DNA of 64,000 nt. Source: Trichomonas vaginalis G3 (taxonomy: Eukaryota > Parabasalia > Trichomonadida > Trichomonadidae). Position 1 is the stretch's first letter. Every line of letters starts with the position of its first letter. The stretch lies in the NCBI RefSeq assembly GCF_026262505.1, contig NC_067205.1, forward strand, positions 10,168,001 to 10,232,000, given 5' to 3'. The notes beneath the pieces were generated by a model that searched no databases, had not been told where the DNA came from, and saw nothing but the letters and a program-made list of their open reading frames with translations. A program made the translations under genes and the position numbers. Shown piece by piece: positions 10,429 through 20,631 of this stretch.

Positions 10429-12093
10429 TTAATGATATATATAAGAGTTAAGAATTGATCTTATTAAAGAACCACTCAAATATGGTGCCCATTTCTTTGC
10501 TTCTTCCTCAGTGAATATTCTGAGTGGATGTCCTTCAGTATTAAAGACCCATTCTGCTGGAGAAATTAAACTTGAATCACTGAAGGTCAAGTACAGGTAT
10601 TTCAAGGTCTCAGCGAGGAAATAAGAGTCTTGCGGAGTTCCTGAGTGCTTATCTCTTGATTCAACGTTCTGAATCCAAGCGAAACCTTGGGCCATCCTTG
10701 CGTATGTGTTAATTGCTTGGAACATCTTCCACGAATAGTCTCTGAATTTAGGTAATCCGGTGAATTTGAACATTACACATTCAGATTCGACAGATTCTGG
10801 TCTGAGTTTGTAAGTAGGATCACTTGCTCTGAAATCACGGTCTTTAGACTGAACGAAATCCATGATTTCTGGTCCAACACCTGTTTGTGTTGATGCATAA
10901 GAATAATAATAACCAGTAGCTAAATCATCTGCTAGTTTTAGATCTTCTGCTGCACGTGGATTATCTTTTACGGTTCCTACTGCTAACATTCCGCCTGCAA
11001 AAGTGGCAAGATGTTCTTGGTGCGGAGATGCTCGGCCCCCTCCGTAACTAATGCCAAGACCTGTGTAGTTGTTCTTTCCTGAATGAATGATAAGTTTTTC
11101 TTTGATATCTCTTGTAATTTCGAGATATTTATCCAAGAAATTTTTGGCATAACCACGAGTCATTACGTAAATCTTGATGATATACTCGAAGTAAGAGTCT
11201 GTACCTCCGCCAACGTGTAATTGGCCGCAAGAAGAGTATGGGCCGCTGATTAAACCATGGCCAGCTGTATTTTTCCAAATTGTATTGTATGTTTTCATGG
11301 CGAGCCTAATATATTTCGGATCACCTGTAATCATTGATAAAGCAATGAATTCTAATTGATATGTAGAAGTATCTGCAAGACTTGTACCTCCATTTGAAGT
11401 TTTTCTGGCTGTAAGCTTGCCGCCGTTATAAGATAAATCTATACCACCTCCAAAAATACCTCCTTCCATGAGAGGATAAACGGCGTCAGCGCATTCAACA
11501 GTTCTTTTTAAGAAAATTTCATCGCCAGTCAATTGGTATGTTGAAACGAAACCACCAACGAATCTTATAAGGAATTCAAATAAAGACCATGATCCAGAAG
11601 GCTTAAAATCATTTGCGATATAATCACGAGCGGCTTTGAACTCTTCTGTTAAGTTCATTATGTATAATGTGGATAGGGAATCAACAATTGTGAGTCCGGC
11701 ATGTAATGTGTTCGTACAGCTTCTTGATCGTGGAACAAATTCATCTTGGCCCCAACAATACTTCCTATAAGGAGCCCAGGCATGCATAAAAGCCTCTTTA
11801 ACAGCTTCTGCTTTTGCTTTATCTGCTGGAATTATTGGAAAACTTCTGTCGTATAATGGATTTGTTTTAGTACCTGTAATAAGTGGGTTATTTAATGTTG
11901 TTGCTGGATTTCCAATAGCTTCTTTTGGTATATCTTTTGGAATATCTTAATTTGAAGAATTAGATGTTAACAAATCACCCGAAAAATCAATATCAGAGGC
12001 CAATAATAACACAAATATCATTCCAGGCGCTAAAAAAGCTATAACCAAAATAAGAATTGAATTTCTATTCACCGAAGGTGACGATGCTTTCAT
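10429..12093 (-). pseudogene. GH47 alpha-1,2-mannosidase with one in-frame stop
   Basis: Class I alpha-mannosidase, which trims alpha-1,2-linked mannose from N-glycans in the ER or Golgi. The ATG at 12093 opens a 48-codon stretch with a hydrophobic signal anchor (NSILILVIAFLAPGMIFVLL), typical of a type II membrane enzyme. A TAA at 11949-11947 then interrupts the frame, and the same frame continues through a stem (residues such as NNPLITGTKTNPLYDRSFP) into the catalytic domain. Family landmarks include KAEAVKEAFMHAWAPYRKYCWGQDE in spirit (short form AWAPYRKYCWGQDE), DSLSTLYIM, GGIFGGGID, SYFEYIIK, LRPESVESE, and SYFLAETLKYLYLTFS near the end. An ATG at 11787 could start a shorter protein, but it lacks the anchor and lies inside the family domain. 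Either the gene is a very young pseudogene, the stop is read through, or the base is a sequencing error. Confidence 0.88.
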
Positions 12094-12104
12094 CCAAATA
12101 GAAA

Positions 12105-12109
12105 AGTGA
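12105..12109 (-). promoter_or_regulatory. Initiator TCACT of the mannosidase gene
   Basis: On the minus strand TCACT lies about 12 bases before the ATG at 12093, a perfect fit to the trichomonad initiator TCA(C/T)(A/T). It supports 12093 rather than 11787 as the native start. Confidence 0.5.
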
Positions 12110-14151
12110 TTTTTTTTGAAAAATATTCACAATATTTTTACATAGACTTGACATAAATTATATTATCCGAAATAGTCAGCTGACTTGTTTCAATAAATGA
12201 ACGATTATTTTGGGTCACAAAATTTGAAAGACTCAGAAAATTGAAGGGGAAATTGCAAATTATCGATATCGTTTTTTCATCGAAATTTCTCTTCTTAAGC
12301 TATACTTGAATATGATGCCTTTTAAATGATTTATAATTGAAAGTAATTTCAAATTATTTTTGTGAAATCATGAATTCTATATTAACATTGTAATGATTCA
12401 ATCCTAAATATAGTTCTTTTGGTTCACTCGAATCATTTGGAAAATGTATTTATATAAAAATTACCAGGTGGTACCTGAGGATTACCACAAAATTGAGAAC
12501 TTTTACCAAAAATTGAGAATTTCCCACATAGATTGAGCTGTGGATATCTATAAAGATTATTACAACTCATATCCCGCTCAAAATAAATTTCAATTTCAAA
12601 AACATATATCAACATTAATATTTTTGAATTGTAGTATAATGACAAGCCAAAGAAATTTTATAAAATGTTAAAAGATGTTTATTTTTACTAATATGATTTA
12701 AATATAATTTTTGAAATGAAATAAATACTAACCCATTTATTCATTCCATGTGGTAAGCTTTTTAAACTTTGAATAGATCCATTGAGCTTACATTTTTTTT
12801 TATTTATATTTTAATTTTTTTTAAATAATAGGATAAAGATAATTATTTTTATTGCAACTAGTCAGGGACATTTAAAATGTATCAATAGATTGATAGCAGA
12901 AAGAATCCGGACTTCTATTTCCTTACATTTGAATTTATATCATTATCTTTTATTGTGCATTAAAGATGTGAAATAGCATTTAACGTTGCTATTTATCCCA
13001 TTCTAATAACCATCTTGTCACTAGAATGATTGAAAATACATCATTACAAAATATGCTTTTATAGAATTAAACAATGCTGATTCATTAGAAGGAACAACGT
13101 TTAAGGTATTATTAAAATCAAACTGATTTCTTTTCTCTTTGAGGCCTGTTAATAAGACAATTATTAAAATATCCTATTCTCAATAAATTATCCCATTTGT
13201 GAGCCTTTAAATCATTCATCAGAGAATAGTTAGATTCATATAATCATTCCAAAATGTTAATGTTGATTTCCGTTCTTTATATAGAATATCTTTTGATTAC
13301 TTAATATTGGGTTCCTTTAATTATAATCAATATAAATATTAAGCAGTCATATGATTGATTATCCAGAAAGATATATGAACTGGTTGATATTCTTTTTATT
13401 AGAGTTTCCTGCAGTTGAGGAAAATATTGATTCTCATAGTTATTTTGCATCTAGCAATTAATATTTTAGATTCAGGATTCCATTGATAGTATGTTCATAC
13501 CAACATTATTACACTTTCACATGATATAGATGTTGATATCAGCAAGAAAGCTTATCTTAAATATGGAAGGAAAAGGGGACTGTCATTCATTACAAGGTAT
13601 ATCTTAATTCAAATTAACCGAATTTATTATTGAAGAGTTATGCTCTGCTTAAACAATGTTAATTTTATAATGTTGGGTCCCAGTTTCTAACTTTTAGAAT
13701 GTTGAAGGCTCACATCTGATATGAATAAGTTAATTGATTAAGACTATTTGAATCAGTATGTCGAAGAGGCCTTGGTTCTTCTAATCAATGATAAAGTTTT
13801 CCATAGCTTAATGAGAAATAAATCACTGAATATTTTCATGAAAAGGCTACTTAATGGAAACTTACAATCCAATGCTGATGTCTCGAAGTTCATCCGCACC
13901 AAAATGGTTTGATGTTTTATTGAAGAAAACAACACCAAAAGCAAAGTAGAGAAAATTGTTAATATTACTGAGATAAATATTAATCCTTTCTCATAAACAA
14001 AATATTATGAATCAAAACCAATCAAGAATAAATTGCATCGTAGAGAGTCATATTATTTAGTGATAATAAAATAAAAGTCTATCTGAGTCATTATTGATTT
14101 TGACTTATAAATTTTTTGACAAATAAACTCAAAAATTTGACATAATTTTTT
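12110..14151. other. AT-rich intergenic DNA, no gene seen
   Basis: About 2 kb with stops in all frames. A small hairpin CAGGT-gg-TACCTG occurs near 12467-12479 beside two copies of AAAATTGAGAA. The open stretches at 12433-12645 and 13753-13944 are not supported by any similarity I recognise. Confidence 0.65.
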
Positions 14152-14156
14152 TCACA
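14152..14156 (+). promoter_or_regulatory. Initiator TCACA of the RRM gene
   Basis: TCACA fits the trichomonad initiator consensus and lies about 20 bases before the ATG at 14173, on the correct strand. Confidence 0.5.
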
Positions 14157-14172
14157 TACAATATTCTTATTA

Positions 14173-14709
14173 ATGGCTTATACTTTGGTAATATTTCCTA
14201 TTACTATCTTTAGTAGGAAAGCATTGGAAACATCGTTAAATGAAATCGGGCCATTAATTGAACTTTATATTCCGAAGAAAAGCATTAATCAAAAGAGACA
14301 GAGTTACGCTTTGGCCCGATTCTTAGATAAGGAAACTGTTGATAAAACAATTAAGGAATTTGATGGAAAGGAGATTAATGGCGTTAAAATTTGTTGTCGA
14401 TTGCTTGAGAATGGCAGATTAACTAGTAAAGATAAAGCTGATATCAGCAAATCAAATTTACCAGTATACTTAGAAAATATTGAGAAATCTCTTTCAAATG
14501 AAGTTTATTTAAAATATGTTAAGAGAAAAATGAATTCAAAAGCAACAAAATTCGAAGATAGGTATCTTTCTGCAACTGCTTATCCAAAAGGAATGGAAGA
14601 ATTTGCTTCGAAAGACCAAAGAGATTTGAAGCCTCTTGGACATGGAAAAACTTTTTGGTCATGGCAGTATGTTCCTCAAGAAACTATTAACAAAATTATC
14701 AAAAAATAA
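14173..14709 (+). CDS. RRM-domain RNA-binding protein
   Basis: 178 residues. The first 80 residues fit one RNA recognition motif: beta-1 (YTLVIFPI), a helix (SRKALETSLNEIGPL), beta-2 (IELYIPK), an RNP1-like strand (RQSYALARFLDKE), a second helix (TVDKTIKEFDGKEIN) and beta-4 (VKICCRLL). RNP2 and RNP1 are weak, with Tyr and Phe partly conserved. The remaining 95 residues are Lys-rich and helical with no domain I know, ending in WSWQYVPQETINKIIKK. A role in RNA processing is likely by family; partner and target are unknown. It stands alone between two large gaps. Confidence 0.75.
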   Translation: MAYTLVIFPITIFSRKALETSLNEIGPLIELYIPKKSINQKRQSYALARFLDKETVDKTIKEFDGKEINGVKICCRLLENGRLTSKDKADISKSNLPVYLENIEKSLSNEVYLKYVKRKMNSKATKFEDRYLSATAYPKGMEEFASKDQRDLKPLGHGKTFWSWQYVPQETINKIIKK

Positions 14710-15253
14710 TAACAATAATATTTTTAATAATTCAATTGACAACAAGTGATAAATAAAATCAAATGGCTGAACATCACTGACTAGTTTATAAGTTCTTCTT
14801 TGTTGTATTTAAATTTTCCAAATATCCAATCAAAATTTGATTTGGAAACAATGATATGTATTCTATCTGACACTGAACATATACTAACGGATTACCATTC
14901 TTTTAAAATCAATTTTGTTTACTGTTAACGTAATTTTTTTTTTTTGGTTTTAACTCCAGAATGAGAACTGTAGTCGGTAGATGCTTGGGCTTTATTTCAT
15001 ACTATGGTTAGATGTTTTGAGATAGAAATAAATTAATTTTTTTCTGAAGTAATTTTTTATTTTGATTCATGCTATGGAGGTATCGCATAATGGGATAGTT
15101 AAATTTGAATAAAATATGAAATCTGATCAATAAATGTTTTGAGAGGAATTGAATCAAATAGAATGCTAATACTCCTTATTTTTCGAATTATTTGCTGTTT
15201 AAATAAATTTATAATCTTGAATTGTCTGACATTTTGACAGCCAATAGGAACAT
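14710..15253. other. Intergenic, nothing recognised
   Basis: About 540 bp of AT-rich DNA with a run of T near 14935. No gene or repeat was seen. Confidence 0.6.
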
Positions 15254-15838
15254 ATGACTGTCAAAATAATTCCAACTTCATTTCTCATAATGTTCCTGTT
15301 TGCAGCTCTCACCGCAAGCCGCGTACTTCATGATCCCATAGAAGACTTGCTAAACCCAAAGGGTTATCCTATGGGCTGGAAAGATTGGCATTATCGTCCA
15401 AGAAAGTCGAACACAATGATTGATACCAGACCATATATTAGATTTGGCAAAAGAGTTTGGGATCGTATTAGAAATGAAGACGAAACAAACGGAATCAGCC
15501 GCCAGGATATTATTAACGCTATCAAGATTGCACAATACCTCTTAACACACCAAGAACAAGAATCCAATGGAATCCCAATCACACCAAGTCAACAAGCTGA
15601 GTGGATTGCAAGAAAGATTGTCGAATATGCCAGAAGAAGAGCCCAGAAGAATGAAGCCAACGGAATCCCAATCACACCAAAACAACAAGCTGACTGGTTA
15701 TTACAAAAGCTCATTGAATATGCCAGAAGAAGAGCTCAGAAGAATGAGGCCAACGGAATCCCAATCACACCAAGACAACAAGCTGAGTGGGTTGCAAGAA
15801 AGCTTGTTGAAATTGGCAGGAGGAGAAGAGGTCTCTAA
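15254..15838 (+). CDS. Small secreted cationic repeat protein
   Basis: 194 residues; no family recognised. It begins with a clear signal peptide (MTVKIIPTSFLIMFLFAALT, probable cleavage after ALTASR or nearby). The mature part has RPYIRFGKRVWDRIR at about residue 55 and then three tandem repeats of 31 residues beginning NGIPITP and continuing xQQAEWxARKxVEYARRRAQ, with a shorter, earlier relative (NGISRQDIINAIKIAQ). The repeats are exact in period at the DNA level (93 bp), near 15567, 15660 and 15753. Each repeat would form an amphipathic helix ended by Arg-rich tracts. Multiple dibasic and tribasic sites could allow processing into peptides. An extracellular role, for example membrane-active peptides, is inference only. 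Confidence 0.8.
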   Translation: MTVKIIPTSFLIMFLFAALTASRVLHDPIEDLLNPKGYPMGWKDWHYRPRKSNTMIDTRPYIRFGKRVWDRIRNEDETNGISRQDIINAIKIAQYLLTHQEQESNGIPITPSQQAEWIARKIVEYARRRAQKNEANGIPITPKQQADWLLQKLIEYARRRAQKNEANGIPITPRQQAEWVARKLVEIGRRRRGL

Positions 15839-15981
15839 ACCTTTACTAAATACTTTTAAATGCTTAAGTATTTTTATTTTTTGATTTATTTATTGAATGT
15901 GATATCTGATTGCTCTGATCTGTTATAATATTGCATAAAAGACTAAATCTCATCAATCATTGTTAATTAAGTTTTCATATA

Positions 15982-16983
15982 TATATAAGGTAGTCACAAA
16001 ATCTAAGTAGTGAGGCTCTCAAAAATTGAACCGTACTCCATACAAAATTTGTGTACCCTCACTACTTAGATTTTGTGGCCTTCAATTGAGAGGTTAGTTT
16101 TGATAGAGCACGTTATAAAATTAAAAGGGAAAAATAAATAAAATTTAAACATTTAATTATATATAATGTAAGGAGTGTAATTCCAAATTTTCTAAAAACT
16201 ATTCAAATTTGAGCATTTTTTTGGAAATAGTAAATCTAATATGTACATCTAATAACAACATGATTCATCACCTTTTCAAGCTCTGCAGTCAATTTTTTGA
16301 AATTTGATTGAAATAAATGTAGCAAAAATTACATTTCATTAGGGAATATATGAGTTTCTCTGGAAACAGGCTGATAAATTTTAAATTTTGGCCAATCAAC
16401 ATGAATGCATTGAGAAATTTGGATTGATTTTCTGGTAGAATCTGGAACAATTCAACCATGTATAAATGGATCATGTAATCATCATGAAATGTTAGTGTTA
16501 GAGTTCAAAAGAAACAGAATGAGTGGAAATCAAACACAATCTGAATAATTTTAAACGTATACAATCTTTAAGTTTGTATTTTGAATTCTACATATATGAT
16601 TGTGTAATTTGTTCTTTCAAATTTTCGGATTCAGGCATGTTTTGATAAAATTCATTCCCAAAAACGTCAATTAACAATTAAATTTAGTGTATTTTAAATA
16701 TATATACGTATTATATTTTATAAATTATATTAAATTCGCAAAATTTTAAGTTTTAAACAAAAATAAAAAATGTTCAAAATATGAAATTATGCATAGGATA
16801 TTAAAATTTACATGTTAGCAATTTTTTTGAATTGCTTTCAATTTTCATATTGAAATTTTTAAGATTTTTTTCTGAAATAATAAGCAAGAATATCAACCTA
16901 AATAATATTAAATTCCATGCGTTAATTTCCCCTCAAAAGTCATTGACCGCCTCTCAATCTAGATTTTGTGAGTACTTTATATA
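15982..16983. mobile_element. Non-coding inverted-repeat element, about 1 kb
   Basis: The ends 15982-16005 and 16960-16983 are inverted copies matching at 22 of 24 positions (TATATAAGGTAGTCACAAAA against TATATAAAGTACTCACAAAA). The TATATA at both outer ends may be the duplicated target (TA or TATATA). Inside, 15995-16015 and 16057-16077 form a perfect 21-bp inverted repeat, so a smaller hairpin element of about 95 bp may share the left end. No transposase is encoded; 16289-16474 is an unsupported open stretch. Best described as a MITE-like element, superfamily unknown. Confidence 0.65.
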
Positions 16984-19118
16984 AAAGGTACATTCACGAA
17001 AAGTGACACCCCTCTTCTTTTTTCCTAGGGTTACTGATCGCTTTCTTTCTGCTTGCCATGCCATAAATGAAAGAAATGATTGGTGCAGAATAATTTATTA
17101 CTCCAATTGGCAACTATCTTGTAATATACAATTAGTTGCATTGTCAGTTATTCTCCAGCATTATTCAATTTAAGTTCAACTTCTTTAATTTAAACCATAT
17201 TGCAGTGATACCCTCGCGTTGAGATAAGAACAAGATTATACATGCTAAAACCCCACATTAATAATCGAAATTTTGCAACTCCAAAATGCAACAACAGAAT
17301 TCCTCATAATTTTGATTTTTTACTTACCTTATGATACATATTCAAATGACTTGAATATAGAAAAAGTTACTAAGATTTGAGGAAATTATTGCAATAAGAA
17401 AAAAAAAGTTGGTTTTATTATATAAGTTACTTATGAGTTAAAATGACCTCTACAATTAGTGTACAGTGCCTCATATAATCTTTGGCTATTTCTGATTTCA
17501 AATTTATACATTTTGATTGGAATATTTATAACTCAAATCTAGATGATAGTTACTACATTTATGTGAATACAGTACGTCTCCATTCATCTATTTACTTGTT
17601 GTTGTTGAAATAAAAACATTATTATTTTACTATCTTAAAATAAGAATTTTGTTATGGTATTAATATTTTTAACAACAATAATCTCATTATATCAACTCTT
17701 AAATGAGGTTTTATCAAATATGATATCAAAATCAAAAATTAGATGTTTTTTTATGAGTAAAAACGATTCCATTTGATGATTTGATTAATTATACAATACT
17801 TTGATTTTCCAAATTTTTTTCAAAATTGATTTTTTCAGGAGAAAAATCAAATTTTTGTTTTTCATTTTTGAATTTTTGAATTTTTTTTGGAATTTTGAAT
17901 TGATCAATTAAGCAGAATGAGTTATGGGAATGCTTTATATATCATACAATGTGATGAATTAAAGATGAATCTTAAAAAATTATTTTAAATCACAAATATC
18001 ATCCTTATTATCATTTGTACCAAAAAAGATAGTACTCAGTATTGATAAACCATGATCTATATTAGTAAAATACTTGAATAAAAAGTGTAAAAGACGAGTT
18101 TTTATTCATTTTTATATTAGATTTAAACGAAAACCTGTTTCATATTAATATCCTAGTCGAGAGATGAGATTTTATTCGTATTTGTTAGCATTCAATAGAC
18201 ATTCTAATCTTGAATTTTATATTTGACTTTAACTTATTAAAAAATGTGATGTTTTGCTTCGATTTCTGATTAATTTGAATTTAGAATCTCGACATGCATA
18301 TTGAGTAATATCGTTTCTTCAGGAACTCCAAGATTTTCAAGAGACTTCATGCGATTTTTGATAAATGATAAGAACTCTCACTTACGAAAAATGGTTTATT
18401 GAATCTAAAATATTTGTGTAATGACTCATTTTCATTATACTATTTTCAGTCAAATCCTCAAAAGTTAATATTCAAATCTCTTATTTAGCTGAGAAACTGG
18501 ATACTACATAATAAACCATATTCATGTAAGCTGGAAATGGTATCGCTACATTCAAAAGCTCCAATAATACTTCAATTTTAAACACAGAATATGAATATTG
18601 ATTTTTACTTATATTTGAAATTACATTTGATATATATATCATAATCTGATGATTAATTGATAAAAATTAGGGAAATTAACATATAATTCACAAATCTTTT
18701 TATTATCTTAATAACTTTTCAAAATAAGATCATATTATTCATATTTGGAGCCTACTGATTCTAAATATCCTATTTATTTGAAAATCTATCGTTGGGAAGT
18801 CTCGTGCTTGTACCTTTTATATATATATATATATACACCGCATTTTCTACTCAACAACTAATAGTTCTTAAGAATATTCATTGTTTCATATCTTCCATCA
18901 TTACATGATTGAAAAGCGATAGTGACACAATGCTTAACGAGAGCATATTATATAAGTGTAAATTGTTAAAGTCATTCTATAAAAAATTTGTTAAAATTAT
19001 TATATATATAAAAAAGGGCAAATATTGAACCGTAACAACAATCAAAACTCCAATTTTATAAACAACCATGAAAAACAACATAAAAACAAACAAACAAATA
19101 CAAACAAATAATATAATT
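16984..19118. other. AT-rich intergenic DNA, no gene seen
   Basis: About 2.1 kb without a supported gene. A TA dinucleotide run lies near 18819-18835. The stretch borders the 3' end of the CCR4-like gene. Confidence 0.65.
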
Positions 19119-20564
19119 TCAATCTGTAGATTTTTCCTTGGTAATCACAATTTTAGCGCTTTTTCCGGAACCAATTGCTATAGTACAAGGTGTTTTCTCA
19201 GGCTTATCAATTTGGATCGTATTAAAAAGTTCAGAAGTCGTGTGATTCTTCTTTGGCATTGCGAAACAAGCAACGATAGGAAGGTGATCTGAAGGGAAGT
19301 AGTCATGAGGGAAAGCAACATATCGCTGAAGAATTTCCTCTTCATTATAGGACTGAAGAATGGAAATTGGCCGTATTTTATTGACAGTGCTGTAAATGAA
19401 ATCAATTGTCTTATGAAACGACGCTCCATATATTGTAAAACGTGGTGAAAGTCCGAATGAATCGTATACGTCGAAAAATCCATTTTGAACTAGCCATCTG
19501 TGGGGCGTAGTCTGTGATTCAGAATTAAAATCACCTGCAATGATGATATCGTAATTCGATGAATGCTGCTTGACAATATTTTTTGCAGCTTCGAGTGCTA
19601 AGTATAATTGGCTGGTTCTGACATCATCATTACCAGTTTGTTCCCAGTATAAATGAATGTTTACAATCGCGATAAATAAGTTTGGTGCCGACTTATGTTG
19701 AACGATCGAAATAATTGCTGTTTCATCGTGCTTTTTGAGCTCCGCAAATGATGGTAGTAGTTGAGCTTGTTGCATATTGCGATACTGTATGCACTCTGTT
19801 TTTATGACTGTAAGATGAGAATTTCTCACGAAAGTTGCTTGGCCATGTACCATTTCCCTGAAGGCTTCGTTGAGCTTCTCAGCTCTGCCTTTTTGACAAT
19901 ACGTACAATGAAATCCGCGCTCATGCATAAAAGGCTCTAATTTTTCTTTGTAAACAGAACCTTCTACTTCTTGAAGGCAAACAATGGATACAGGGAATTC
20001 TATTATTTGCTCTTCAATTAATGCAATCCGCTGATCTGCATTTAAGTATTTTGGTGGGGAAAATGGAAATCTGTCCGGGCGTACACAGTATGGCGCTAAT
20101 ATATTATAAGAGAGCAACATAAAGCCGTTTTTCTTGGGCGGGTTCTTTATTGGTGCAAAAGTACGTGCTTGAGGTTTTGGATTTTTTTGAACAAGTTTCC
20201 GAAGAAAGGGAATGAGGTGACCTGAATCAAGCTCACATTCTTTTGATAATGTTACCGCAAAAGGATTATTTGATACATCAAGTTCTTGTAAATTTTGCAT
20301 TGAACCGAGTTCAAAAGGGATTTGTTCGATTACGTTATGTGATATATCAAGCTGCTTTAATGAATTGAGAGCGAATAGTGATATCGGGAGCTTCGTGATT
20401 CCGCAGTAGGATAGATTTAAAGTTTCGAGTTGTGTGAATTTCTCGAAAATTTTGTCTAATGTATAGCGAAAGCGGTAGTTATGAGCGTCAATAACCTTTG
20501 CATCCGAGCCCGCCATAGAAATAGGATCAGGTTGCTCTTGAGAATGCTGAATATCCAACGTCAT
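19119..20564 (-). CDS. LRR plus EEP domain: CCR4-type deadenylase
   Basis: 481 residues from the ATG at 20564. Residues about 30-120 hold four leucine-rich repeats (LETLNLSYCGITKLP, LKQLDISHNVIEQIP, LQELDVSNNPF). Residues about 140-440 are an endonuclease/exonuclease/phosphatase domain with the family's catalytic signatures: LLSYNILAPYC, IVCLQEVEG with the metal-binding Glu, IVNIHLYW, IIAGDFNSES and FPSDHLPIV with the Asp-His pair. This LRR-EEP order is that of yeast Ccr4 and animal CNOT6, the Mg-dependent poly(A) deadenylase of the CCR4-NOT complex that starts mRNA decay in the cytoplasm. All catalytic motifs look intact. An alternative upstream TTG at 20573 is unnecessary. An inverted-repeat element ends only about 65 bp upstream of the start, so its promoter is very short or lies in that element. 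Confidence 0.92.
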   Translation of the reverse strand: MTLDIQHSQEQPDPISMAGSDAKVIDAHNYRFRYTLDKIFEKFTQLETLNLSYCGITKLPISLFALNSLKQLDISHNVIEQIPFELGSMQNLQELDVSNNPFAVTLSKECELDSGHLIPFLRKLVQKNPKPQARTFAPIKNPPKKNGFMLLSYNILAPYCVRPDRFPFSPPKYLNADQRIALIEEQIIEFPVSIVCLQEVEGSVYKEKLEPFMHERGFHCTYCQKGRAEKLNEAFREMVHGQATFVRNSHLTVIKTECIQYRNMQQAQLLPSFAELKKHDETAIISIVQHKSAPNLFIAIVNIHLYWEQTGNDDVRTSQLYLALEAAKNIVKQHSSNYDIIIAGDFNSESQTTPHRWLVQNGFFDVYDSFGLSPRFTIYGASFHKTIDFIYSTVNKIRPISILQSYNEEEILQRYVAFPHDYFPSDHLPIVACFAMPKKNHTTSELFNTIQIDKPEKTPCTIAIGSGKSAKIVITKEKSTD

Positions 20565-20631
20565 ATATTGCAAAGTTACTTATCGTCCAAAAATTAACAC
20601 TGTAAATATTTTTTGGCGCCAAAACAGTTAA

